Source: Taenia hydatigena (lineage: Eukaryota > Platyhelminthes > Cestoda > Cyclophyllidea > Taeniidae). From it: 64,000 nucleotides of DNA. Numbering within the stretch: position 1 is the stretch's first letter; every line of letters begins with the position of its first letter. A program made the translations under genes and the position numbers. This document shows positions 49,579-60,439 of the stretch, piece after piece. The notes below the pieces were generated by a model that did no database searches, was not told where the DNA came from, and worked only from the letters and a program-made list of their open reading frames with translations. The stretch is from NCBI GenBank assembly GCA_036345935.2, contig JADWOT020000009.1, forward strand, positions 2,561,381-2,625,380, given 5' to 3'.

Positions 49579-49952
49579 TATAATCCTTTGTTTGTTTGGA
49601 CTGTAGCGCCTCGAGGCTCCCTCGAAGGCAAAAGAAGGCAGAATGCTAGGGTAGAATATAAACATTCACCGGACAGGGGGAAATAGGCTGCTGGCATGGC
49701 CCGGAGGCCAGCCCACATAGCTAGGGCAGTACGACCACCCCTGTGACCTTGACCGGAACCGGTAGTTCTAGCAAAGTACTACAGGACTACCGATTTTGTT
49801 CAGGGTTAGAGAGGTGGCCATATTGCCTTAGCTACGTAGGCTAGCCTTTGAGCCATGCCAGCAGCTCATTCTCTTCTGTCTGCTGAATTTGCGTATATTC
49901 TATCCTAGTATTCTGCCTTGTTTTGCATTTAAGGGAGCCTCGGGACGCTGCA
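49579..49952 (+). repeat. LTR copy interrupted by another LTR
   Basis: The left end (49579-49601, ...CCTTTGTTTGTTTGGAC) and the rest (49784-49952, GGACTACCGATTTTG...GGGACGCTGCA) form one LTR once the inserted copy at 49602-49783 is removed. Confidence 0.75.
49602..49783 (-). repeat. Solo LTR nested within the 49.6-49.95 kb LTR
   Basis: 182 bp, TGTAGCGCCTCGAGG...AAAGTACTACA. It is flanked by GGAC at 49598-49601 and 49784-49787, a clean 4-bp target duplication within the host LTR. Confidence 0.8.
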
Positions 49953-50178
49953 GTCAACCGCTTGATGTGCAACCAATGAAGTCTTGAGAAACAATCCACG
50001 CCGCACTAATAATACGCATAACTTTGTGTACCTTAGTGATGAGCGATGTACCACGCCACTAAGGGGTTTTAAAGCCTTGGAGAAAGACACATCTCCATGC
50101 AAGTTTGTTTAACCATGTAGACAATTCTTCCTCCTTCTCATCTTCCTTTGTTCCAATTCTGAAAATGAGAAGGTTGGA

Positions 50179-50352
50179 TGCAATACTTTGTTTGTTTGGG
50201 CTGCCTATTTCGATTTCGATCACAGAGGTAGCCATATTGCCCTAGCCGGGTAGGCCGTGCCAGCAGCTCCAATTCTTCTCCCTATTGAGTATACATATTC
50301 TGCCCTCGTATTTTGCCCTCTTCTGCCTTCAAGAGAGTGGCGGAAGACTACA
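50179..50352 (+). repeat. Diverged solo LTR of the TRIM family
   Basis: Begins TGCAATACTTTG and ends GGCGGAAGACTACA, with the CACAGAGGTAGCCATATTG and GCCAGCAGCTCC blocks. Flanks TTGGA and CTGGA could be an eroded target duplication. Confidence 0.65.
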
Positions 50353-50560
50353 CTGGATGTTTTTAGACCTCTTTATTCTGAGTAAAGGAGGGACATGCGG
50401 TTGCAAAGCCGAAGCAGCTACGACTAGGATGTCTCGGAATTCGAAGAGCGACCGCATTCGTCCATGATCCAATTTAAATTGTCTCCCCGCTTCTTACCTA
50501 CGAAGTACATTTAAAGAACATAAGTAATGCAGATCACGAGCTGGTCAGGGCGTTATTGAC
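50353..50560 (-). repeat. Second repeat family (R2), copy 3, diverged
   Basis: Shares the CCCCGCTTCTTACCTACGAA and ACATTTAAAGAACATAAG blocks and the downstream GAGCTGGTC with copy 2, but is more eroded. Confidence 0.45.
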
Positions 50561-53029
50561 AATAAAAAATTGCTGACTTAAGAAAGTAATTCTACTAGGA
50601 TAACATTTTCCGATTTCATTTATCAGGAACACAGAACTAATTGCGCTATGCCCTAGAGTTCACCGCCCGTGTTCACCAACTGTTGGCGAGACATAAAGTT
50701 CAGCAAAAATCTGCCACACTTGATCAACAGCTTTCTTTTTGATTAAGTATATGGTTTTTTAATTTTAATATCGCCTTGTGTTGTTTTAAGTAATCGGCAG
50801 CATTTGTTAGTGCTGTTGGCAGCGCTTGGAATGGGTGGTTAATGAAGTCTATAGTCCGCATTTTTCAAAGGTGCTTTTATGAAATCTAATCTAGGATTAT
50901 TGTAGCGTGCAGGAGGGCCCTATTCTTCGAAGCTTTTAATATGTACGTCAATAAGTTGGTCATAATATTGTTTATTGCAGCATGCCTCACACCGACTTTA
51001 ACACTTAGCTTAACGTTGCCGATGGTGATTCCCCTCACTTTATACCAATTTTTGTTTTTCCAATTTATTAGAGATAGCTATTTTTAGATATTCGTTTCGT
51101 ATGTCTAAAGGGACCTAATCTTCAGGGCTTAACAAATTGCAGGGGTTTTCATATCGCCGCTTTGACAAATTCAGTTTGCCGCATTTTACGGTTTTTTCAT
51201 TTTTACTTCTGAGAGTTTCAATTTGATTTGGAATTGTTGCACTATTTAACGTTTTAGGCACATGTCCATTCCCAACGCAAGGCGCATTGTTTTTGATAAG
51301 TTAAGGCCTTTGCTGTTAACCAGTCTTGTATTTCTCAGAATAGCATCGCATACTAATGTGTAGCAACAGTAATTTTAATGTTTAATGGTAACTTTGGTGG
51401 TAGTTCAGATGCTGAAGGATGTATTCAATCCCAACATCATAAGATTTTCCAACTTAGAAAAAGCGTCATTTCGGACGCCGTTATGCGGAACTGTAACAGT
51501 ATGCATTCTAAATAATTTAAGAAATTCTATCCTTCGGAAAATCCCAAAATGTTAAGCAGCGCCAGTGAATTAAGTAAAGTACTTCTTAGTTGCTCTTCTG
51601 CATTTGATGCAGAAATCTCAATGTCCCTTTGGTTTGTTTCCCAGTAAATCAAACGGTTTCAAAGCCATTCTATAAATGTTGACGGTTAGTTCTATTAGTA
51701 TCATCTAGACAGTTGATGGATTTTTTCTTCCAAAGCCTTTTTTATAAGTAAGGGATGATTGTTACCTTAAAAAGCAAATATTCTTTATTGTTCTTTTGTG
51801 GTTTTTGAGAAAAGTGGCATGTTTTTAGAACAACGCTGTGAGACATATGCCATTTACTCGAAAGTAGGGTTTCAGAATAAAGTTCGTATCTTTGCTCAAA
51901 CATTTGCTATCTTCGAGCAGAGAAATTTCCCAATATGTGTAACTTTTTGTTAAGTGCTTAACTTATCTGGCATGATTTGATTTCGTTTCATAGTTGTTAC
52001 TTAGTGAAACTTATTTCGCCCGTTTAATTTAGGGCCAAGTTATCAGCTGCGATTGCTGGTGGGTTTTAGTTGCAATTAGGCTTTCTGAAAAATGCAGCGA
52101 AATGCATATTTTTTACCTAAAAAGGCTAATTTTGTCTAGTTTTATTCGGGAATAATGTCTGCATACACGGGTTTGCACATAAGGCAAAACTGCTATTCTC
52201 CGATGAAAATCAAGGTATCATATGGATGCGCACCACGTTTCGGTTGAAATACACGATAGGATGTTAGTTCAAATGGAAGACTTTTCGCAAGGGGTAATTT
52301 CATTATGAAAGAATGACATTTTTGAAAACTTTTGTAAGCAACATCATAACATAATTTATTCGTACCTATGCTGCCTTTCTAACTGTGTTTCCTGATAGAA
52401 TTGGAAGAGCTTCCAACTTACCTCACGGTATTCCGTGAACGAACTTTATCAATCTAATAAAAATCTTTGCACCATTATTTCCAAAACAACATTTTCGACC
52501 TTGGGATTCTGCTATTCAAATTTTAGTGGATGTTAAGTGCCCAGATGTAAAGTTCGAAACGAAAGGCGAGTGCGATTTGCAGCTATGAAATTATTTACTA
52601 AAGAACGTTAAAATTTTCGGTCGCTGTTCTTATATTTGGTTTTTTGCATTTGCAGTTCTGTTTAAAATAGTGGCATAGTTCATTATCAGCATTTTAAGCA
52701 GATCCAACTTGTATTTTATTAGTTAGAATCACTGTTATTTTTGGGCAGAGCATTCGGTACTCGTCAAAACTAACCTAGTGGTTTGCACTACTTTGAGGTA
52801 GAATGGAGAACATTAGGACGCTCACATACAGATTAAACTTAGCGATAAACTAGACATAAAGCGGGAATCTCGTTTACGCTTTCAGTGACTTTGAGTGCCA
52901 AGCGCAGTAGACCTTGCCACCAAGTGAACCGCGTCCATATTTTAAACTTAATGAGAGCTGCAACCCTATGATCGTCCCTACTCTGACTTCTCCAATTAAA
53001 GCACTCCTGCAATCGCTCAACTGGGGATA
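50561..53029. other. AT-rich non-coding stretch
   Basis: No frames above 60 codons and no repeats I can match. It would hold the promoter or upstream exons of the ORF at 53.03 kb. Confidence 0.5.
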
Positions 53030-53479
53030 ATGGTGACGCAACACTGCGTCCTAATGACGGACCCAGTCGCGAAATCTTTTTCCTCTAAACAGCCAGCCTC
53101 ATTCACAAGCATTTCCTCGGGAAACCTTACTTCATCAGACTCCATTGCTACTAACACCAGTGGTAGCAGCAGTGACTCGGGCGAAAAGACCCTTAATTCC
53201 GACTGCACCAGTCTCTACATTTACACAGGCGGCCAAGTACCACGCCATTTCTTTCCCAGTGATGAAGAAGAGGAGGATTGGAGCATAAGCGAAAATGCCA
53301 CATCTGGCGTGGTCCATTTCGCTCACAGAGAGCAGATACTGGAGACGCCCTATATTGCAACCTACCGCATTATGACAGCGTTGGACGTCTGGCTGCAAGA
53401 GGTCCGAGTACACACTGAGCTCGAGTCCCCTACTCCCATGATTAGTAAACCTCTAACCCAGTCTTCATCGTGTACATAA
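53030..53479 (+). CDS. Unidentified 149-residue protein
   Basis: A plus-strand ORF with coding character and no family I recognise. The first half is Ser/Thr-rich, with a run of Ser, Thr and Asn around residues 25-50. It is followed by an acidic cluster (SDEEEEDW, about 82-89) and a more structured stretch, REQILETPYIATYRIMTALD (about 105-124), that could form helices. There is no signal peptide or membrane segment. An AATAAA at 53631-53636, 152 nt after the stop, supports a transcript end. The ATG is the first in frame after a stop at 52997, so it may be a complete single-exon gene. It could also be the last exon of a longer gene, with an acceptor upstream. The opposite strand has a shorter ORF that I regard as a shadow. 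Confidence 0.4.
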   Translation: MVTQHCVLMTDPVAKSFSSKQPASFTSISSGNLTSSDSIATNTSGSSSDSGEKTLNSDCTSLYIYTGGQVPRHFFPSDEEEEDWSISENATSGVVHFAHREQILETPYIATYRIMTALDVWLQEVRVHTELESPTPMISKPLTQSSSCT

Positions 53480-53630
53480 GTTAGGTGAACCCAAAGATTC
53501 CTTTTTCATGAACATTTCTTCTGTCCTCATTGAGCGAACATATGTGCACAAACTAATTTTCACATTTAATGGTAGGAAGAGCTGCATAATGGCCCATTCA
53601 AGCGAAAATGGACTCGTGTACTTTTTGCAA

Positions 53631-53636
53631 AATAAA
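53631..53636 (+). terminator. Poly(A) signal after the 53.03 kb ORF
   Basis: AATAAA in a T-rich context (AATAAAACTTTATTG) 152 nt downstream of the stop codon of the plus-strand ORF. Confidence 0.45.
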
Positions 53637-56075
53637 ACTTTATTGAGTCTGGCGATGCACTGAGACGGAATTGGTGAGAGTCATTTGATCCGAATTTCAC
53701 ATCAAAACTATTTGCGTCTAGGCTGAAATATACGTAAAGCCAGCCGCCATGGAAGAGATGAACAATACGAGTTATTTGTAAAAAAAGTAATCTGGTTAGG
53801 AATTAGCTGTCTTCATAAAAATAAGCATGATATGTGGGGATGTGCAGATTTATTAACCCGTGGAATGGCGAAAGGGTAGAGATTGCCCTAGTAAAGGTTC
53901 CCCTGTAGTGTAAACTTTTACAGTAGCAGTCCATCCTGAATGTGTATTTACATTCGGGTACCTGATTGTCCGAATCCTTCACTCGAAATGGTCATTGGTT
54001 TCGCCGAAACCGTCAGGCGAAATTGTAAACCTATCCGAAGCCGTAAATTTATTGCACATTACTGATATAACCAGCTTAATGCCCGTTATTTATGGGTAGA
54101 ACAAGATGCAATCAAAGGAAAGTACTTTAAAAGTGGCTGATAGTGTAATTTTTGTTCTCATCATTATAATTTGCTCTGGAATTTTAGTGGATTGTAGTAA
54201 ACTCTTGCTTACTCCATTGTCGGACGTGTGCCAAATCCTCTTAGGTGGTAATGTAGAGGTGATTCACATGCCCTATCTTGCTTTAGCGCCTGATTCCACC
54301 CTGTCGCGATGGCGCAGTAGGCTTGATGGCCTGTTAACTGGAGTGACGAGGTCAAAGTGCCACGACAATGGGGTGGTTATCAAAACTTGTGCAGCTAAAC
54401 ATGCGAACTAGACAATGCTGTTCTGTTACAGTAGCGTTTGGTGCTTTCTAGATTCAGGTTAATTACCACTAAAGTCTTACTTTGATTTGACATTAACAAC
54501 GAATAATCGATGAAGGAGACAAGTTGTTAAAGTTAGGAGTCAAGTAAGTGAATAACACTTCAAAGCATCGATCTTAGTTGCATGCAAAATGATTGAGCTG
54601 GAAAAGAGCCTCGACTCTTAGCCAAACCACAGGACTGCAATAAACGTCCTGCCTTGAACAAACAAATCGGGTGTGACGTGAAATGGATCATCGGCCCGCC
54701 CCTTTGGGATTTAGGGCTTTTGTCAGGGATGGAACTAATTTTAGATTTCATGTCCACTGTCTCATAAAGGAACTATAAGGTATTTTGCAGGCCTTTTATT
54801 GTTATGACAACCAAGTTGATCTTTTTGGGAACGCTATTATGACTGCCTGCAGGTGATGGTGAAGGAAGAACAAACCTTACTCCTAATTCCCTTAAACACA
54901 GTTTAAGAATGCACATACGAACAAAAAGGGCAAACAAACTGTAGTAAATATCATCTTTTCAACAGTTGATGCGTTTGTGAATTACTACAACGAGTAATGA
55001 TAAGTGGAATTTGGGTGTAATCATCGATTCAATTTTGAGGTAGCAATTTACCTATTTGTTACAAAAGTGAGGTACTCATAGCAGTTATAAATTGTAAATT
55101 TATGACATCAACCCTCTAAACCTCTCTGTGAATGCACAACTATGTTAGCATTCCAAAGCGGAGTCTGACCATGAGAAAACTCTACTACAGTACTTTGGAC
55201 CTGCCCAAAAGGCGTTTTAAGACAAGTGTGGACAGGACTTTAACGGGAATGTTTGAGGACACATTTGAGTGCTAACATATACGACATGACCTGAGGGCTA
55301 AGACACACAAGCTGGCGGCTGAGGCCAGCGGGAATTTAAAGTAGGCGCAAATAAGTGAATCATTAAAAGGAGTAGCCAACTCGCGCTCCACAACAAATAA
55401 AATGATCCATTTAAAGAAACTTATTGGGAAAACCAGAAATTATGTTCACTGTTCGACTGTTTTAGAAATAATCTCGATTTGTTCGCATTGCGGGGGACGT
55501 AACCGCTTATAAGTATATATAATACGTTTCTTTCGCATGCTCCAAAGCCAAGAGTAATAAACAAATTAATATTGAAGACCCAAATGCATGTGAGGAGGAG
55601 GGAGGTAAAGATAGTGAACATGAGAAATTTGCGTGTTGCAGTAGCTTCTCGGGCAGGCAGATCAATTTAAAGTACCTACAGAACATAGCTATAAAGTAAG
55701 ATTTTTTAGTAAAGTAAACACCAGCTAATATGCTATTTTAAACATTCTCATTCGGTTACGTGGAGAAATCAGTAGGAGAAACTTTCTCGGCTTTAACAGG
55801 CACTTTGAAATTTTGCATGCGAAAAGGATTAAATTAAAGGCTTAAGAAAGCGCGCTTATTCCATAATCCACTTTTATTACTGCATCCATACATTTAGCTG
55901 CGCATCAAACAAATGCCTAGAAAGTGGTTTCAACATCAAGGACTCTGTCAGAATGGTTTAACCGTCCTGGAATTTCGACTTAGCGCAGTAATAAAGTCTT
56001 TTATTATTGTCGAGGAAGAGCCAGGACTAATTCCTATCCCGTAGGCTGAAAATGTCCGCGACCAAAAATCGTCAT

Positions 56076-56358
56076 TTACCAACGCATAGTCGTTTTGCCA
56101 GCAATCAGTCGGGCACCTGGCAACCGAAGGACTGAGTACCGCATTGCTGTAGCGTATTTTGCTCGAAGTCTTCTTTGGAAACGAAAATACGCGGGTTTTT
56201 CGTCTTTTATCACAAGAAGTTTTAATTCTTCACCACAAATTGCCGCATACGCCCGCTCACGTCCGCTGCTACCTGCTAACCCGATGGCGTTGAGTGGGCT
56301 GACCACGCTACCAGCGAGTAGCAGGGCACACCTGCCATTTACTGCCGCCCATGATAAC
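56076..56358 (-). CDS. Candidate terminal exon, unknown product
   Basis: A minus-strand open frame of about 93 codons opens after a TCTGTAG acceptor at 56359-56360. It is followed 71 nt after its stop by AATAAA (56005-56000). The product is basic at its C-terminus (FRFQRRLRAKYATAMRYSV) with a small hydrophobic stretch near its start. It has no ATG at the start of the open frame, so it would be a terminal exon. I could not join it in phase to the possible exon upstream (acceptor at 56497). FRF here is not followed by Gly, so it is not an amidated FRF peptide. The plus-strand ORF over the same bases is equally long. Confidence 0.25.
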
Positions 56359-57639
56359 CTACAGACGTAAAAGTCCTTCAGTTTTAGGCTCTTTGGTTCC
56401 AACAGACAACGATCGCTATGTTACTATGGCTTTCGCCTTCTTTAGCAGCCTCTCGGCTTCCTTGCGCATCAACAATCAGGACCCACCTTTGCAAAACTGA
56501 AAACGGAAATAAGATTACCGCTAATTTATGTCTTTCGCAGCAAGCTTTTTTGTACTAAATGTGTGCCACAGTAAAATATAATATCTTAATTCCAAAACTC
56601 GTGCTATTGGCATACGATACATCATCATTAATAATGGAAATATGGTGGCGGAATTGATGAAAGCTCCCAAGACCCTACGATATTTGAAAAGGTGAGTGAG
56701 TTAACGATGAAAAATGCATAAATTTGTTTCCAAATACGGTCAATGGACTTGTATATCCCACATAAAATACGGAAATACCAAACTCCAAGCTTTTATGATT
56801 AGCCTTCTTTATTATTGCCCAACTGACCAAATGAGATACGTAATTTATCTTGTCACGCAAACCTTTTAGGAATAAACTATCCTAAAATTAAAAAAAGAAA
56901 ATGAATTCAAATTAAGAATGTCTTCGTTTAAGCTTGTTTAGGCATACAACTTCGCTTTTATGGAAGGATGATAATTCTTGCACTTGTGGGTACCGTTTCC
57001 CTAATTAAAAAATAAGTTTGCGCCACTATCTAAGGGTGGTAGTATATTGTTTCGATGCAAAAGATTTGCTTGTAGCACTATCTGGGTAACAGCGAAGAAG
57101 TTGGATTTGTGGGCAAGTTTTTCGACCTCTAATCGTTTATTGTATTTGCGTCCAGTTGCTCCGATCAAAACTGACAGCCACGCAAATGCCAATGGTGTGC
57201 GCCACATGGCAGAGAGGCTGCAGTGGTTAAAAACATCACCACTTTTACCCATTTGATATGGAATCATGGCTGTTGTGCAAATCACTTGACCGCTTTTGCA
57301 ACCCCCGATCTGCTGCGCACATGCTTCGCCTATCGAATGCCTCATGATCTGCACAATTCCAGTCATTTTTGGGGCAGCGCGATTCTCGCATAGCATTTGT
57401 AGTTCCCCTGGTTTTAATTTTCCATAAAAGGTAATTTATGCCAGGAATTACACACCTCTGGTGCAGCTGCAATCAAGCAACAAACGCTTTCTCGTTTCAT
57501 CGAAAGCAATATGATTGGTTTTGTTATCAGTTTAAGAATAAGGATTCTTCATATATTTGGACTGCCCTAATTATTTTGTCGTTGAATCACTCATAATGAA
57601 GTAGTAATTTCCCAAAACAATATGTTTAAATGTAATAAT

Positions 57640-57825
57640 TTGGTTAACAATTTAACCCTTCGATTTGGTTACGTGGGCATTTAGTGGCTCGGCCGTTGTG
57701 CGTCCGCCGGGCAACCTGGTTCTTGGACCATGACAGTAGTCCCTCAGCTCTAATGTACCTCGACAGCACATCTTCTGTTCCACTATTATGCATTCTTTCG
57801 TCTCCAAGGTAGTCCTTAAGCGTGA
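57640..57825 (+). repeat. Old degenerate LTR copy
   Basis: TTAGTGGCTCGGCCGTTGTG, GGACCATGACAGTAGTCCC and TTTCGTCTCCAAGGTAG follow the order of the sense LTR. It also explains the open frame on the other strand. Confidence 0.4.
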
Positions 57826-58496
57826 CATAAGTATTATCCAAACTACAATGTATGTTTACTTGAATGTATCTTTTAGGTGTGAAACGGTCAGTGAATACGA
57901 AACTCAGGACCGATCGAGCGACGTTGAGCCTTAAGGCAGAAAAGTTACCTGAATCCCCTTAACCGTGACACATCAGAACCCCCTAGACCATGCCCTCATC
58001 CAAATCGTCTGCTCATTCCAAGAAAATGGTCGAGGTTGACAATATAAACACCAAGTCTGTTGCAAAAATTTCCTTAATCTCTGCCCTAATTTATTCATTA
58101 AATTGTTCATCGACCCAATACGAATTTGACTCGGTCTAAAATAAGGGAAGCATTGATGTACTGATCTCAGCGACCCAGCAGAGATTAAATTATGTTGTGT
58201 TATTTACAAACTCACATAGTGACAATGAAAAGACAGCTCTGACAGGAAGTTTCACTGGCCCAAAACGTTCACATCTACGGCACTTCTACGTATCGCGCTG
58301 GAGGCATGAGCCCGTTCCGAAGGTGTGATGTAGCGTGGGCACAAAGAGAGAGACCGATGAGTGGTTAACAGAAATGGCGTAAATGCAGCACCATATACAT
58401 CAATTGATGGCCTAAAGTTCTTGAGGTTTTTGAGGGTCTGCGTAGTTATGTGGGCAACTTCAATAAACATGCTTATTTTAGAATAGGCCTTAACGC

Positions 58497-58502
58497 TTTA
58501 TT
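58497..58502 (-). terminator. Poly(A) signal of the 58.7-60.4 kb minus-strand gene
   Basis: AATAAA on the minus strand about 170 nt after the TAA at 58673-58671. Confidence 0.5.
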
Positions 58503-58670
58503 GCCAACTATCAAATCGTGGTCGAATGTTTAAAAAGCACCAACAAGGAAGAAATAAAGTTCAAGGCGACTTTTTCGTGATGGCGGGTAGGTATTTAAAG
58601 ATAACATCAGTTACGAGTCTCGGTGGCTTCACTTGATTTCGACTAACGTCCTCTTTGTGAACCTGAGTTG

Positions 58671-60434
58671 TTATTCAAAAACCACTTTCCCATGCAAAGT
58701 TGTTTGCTCTTCCATGATGCCCTGCTGTGCAAGTGGCTTGTCTTCAACTTCGTATTCCTTGATGCAGTTAATGTCCCACACTCTTTCATTTACGTTCAGA
58801 TAAATGTCAAAGTCAGCTCTGTAGCGGCCGTTTTGATATCACTCAAACCTGACCCAAGTGCCACAAACATCATTACAGGATCACACCTTACTTGTGTAGC
58901 GATCGGACTTGATCTTACCAAAGAAATCGGTACCTTTCTTTTGGGCACACTTTTATCTATTACCACAATTTCGGCTTCATAGTCGCCTCTCAATGTGTCA
59001 TAAGATGCACGAATTCGAATATGTCTTTAGTATGAATGTGTAACAGAGATTTTGAACTTTTAATAGAAATTGTATGACCACTGACAATAGGGCTGTGGCC
59101 AAAATCTTGTGGTAATGTGAGCCAGCCCTCGTGAGCACGAAACCTGAACACGTTTCAGTCCAACAATGTCTAACTTAGAATTTTCATTCATACAGATCTG
59201 CGTTTTTAAAAAGAAAATAGTCACTGTTTTCCCAATTCCTTTCACATCGACACAATCTGCAATTTAAAATTCCAGACTAATCGTAATTTTTGCTTCGATA
59301 CGCATTCCAAAGTAGAGAGTCATCTGCACAAATGGCAATTCGATTGTTTGGTTGTCGAGGTGTCTCGAATATTTCATGGGGTTCAGTCTGTAGTAAAAGT
59401 TGATAGCGTCCTTGGCAGTAAAATGGGAAATTTGTTTAATAACTTGACTGCAAACTGATAACATAACATCTATTTTAAATGCTAAAAAAGAAAGACATTC
59501 AAGGCTCTGCAGACGATGGGGCCTTTGGGGCAGATCGTACTGGCCTGAACTTTCGCCCCTTCTTTGATATATACTGGCAACAGCAGTGAAAGAATTTATT
59601 GGATTCGCTGGAAAACACAAAAATATGTCAAAATCTCAAAAGCATGTGTATTTATGCCTAAGTGGGTACCATAAAAGGCACCCTGCTGTAAAACCAATTC
59701 CTTTGCCTTAATACCCCATTTATAGAGTGTTTAACGCATCTGGTTTCTTCGCGCATAAATTACTTCAACTCGATGAATGTTTCCTATTGGCTGCAAATGT
59801 TTGTCTTTTTGATTGCAAACGTCCGATCACCAAAATGTTATTTTTCGCAAAGAATCTCCGTTTGAATTCTATGCAATCTTTGAGGTTTTCCGTTTGCCGA
59901 TTCTGTCGATTCTGGACCCCTCCATCTCGCAACACCTTCAGGAGGGACTCAAAACCTTTGTCATTTGACGACCCACTCTCACAGCTAAACATCACTGCAT
60001 ATCAAGGTAAGAGCTAATGGGGACAGTTGAATTGTCGAAGGCTCACAATGGGAGGACCATCGGCGCCATGTTGACTTTTGATGGTCACTTTATTCATATG
60101 CCTGGACATTTTATAAAAAATACTTCAGCACTATTAAAAATTAGAATAACATGCTGATTGGGACATGAGACGCTCTCGATGTAGAACGCTGATGAATCCT
60201 GAGCGGTAATAAGTAAGTAATTCCCTACATCATAGTTTGCAAAGGGGATGCAACTGAATCCGCCAAAGTCTACAAGACGCATCACCAACACTGAGATTCA
60301 GTGTCCTTTGTTGTGTTGGAAAGGCAACACTGACGCAGAAGATTGACCTTCGGCATCGCCAAAGATGGCGCTCAAAAAGGAAGGCGGCCACGTAACAGTC
60401 TCCGAAGGTTTCATGTGCCTCATCCAAGAGATTT
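58671..60434 (-). CDS. 3' part of a multi-exon gene, faintly Integrator subunit 7-like
   Basis: Several minus-strand blocks look like exons of one gene. Best supported are 59024-58887 and the terminal exon 58818-58671, which join in phase across a 68-nt GT-AG intron. They encode a beta-rich tail including ADFDIYLNVNERVWDINC and EVEDKPLAQQ, and a poly(A) signal follows at 58502-58497. Upstream, an acceptor at 59607 opens a block running to about 59264 with FKIDVMLSVCSQVI and RLNPMKYSRHLDNQTIELPF. A further block at 60434-60348 has NLLDEAHETFGDCYVAAFLF. From memory, human INTS7 has similar pieces in the same order (a KLRIDLLQAFSQLI-like helix, then a C-terminal beta domain containing VWKTGP and LEDPYSQQ), but human has more sequence between them. 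The joins between 59264 and 59024 and upstream of 59607 are unresolved. The gene probably extends further 5' (a KERQNTLVSLNLL stretch near 60.86 kb). A gene is likely; the INTS7 identity is weak. Confidence 0.4.
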
Positions 60435-60439
60435 CTGAC

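Larger units (their letters stand above)
53640..58490. other. Mostly unexplained stretch
   Basis: Contains a plus-strand frame at 54106-54411 with one hydrophobic segment, the candidate exon at 56.1-56.4 kb, overlapping minus-strand frames at 57.0-57.47 kb (about 131 and 75 codons), and an old LTR at 57.7 kb. None of the frames shows a domain I recognise. Confidence 0.4.

Noticed and set aside
56076..56402. FRF motif considered as an FMRFamide-like peptide
   Set aside because: No Gly amide donor or proper dibasic borders after FRF, and no signal peptide.
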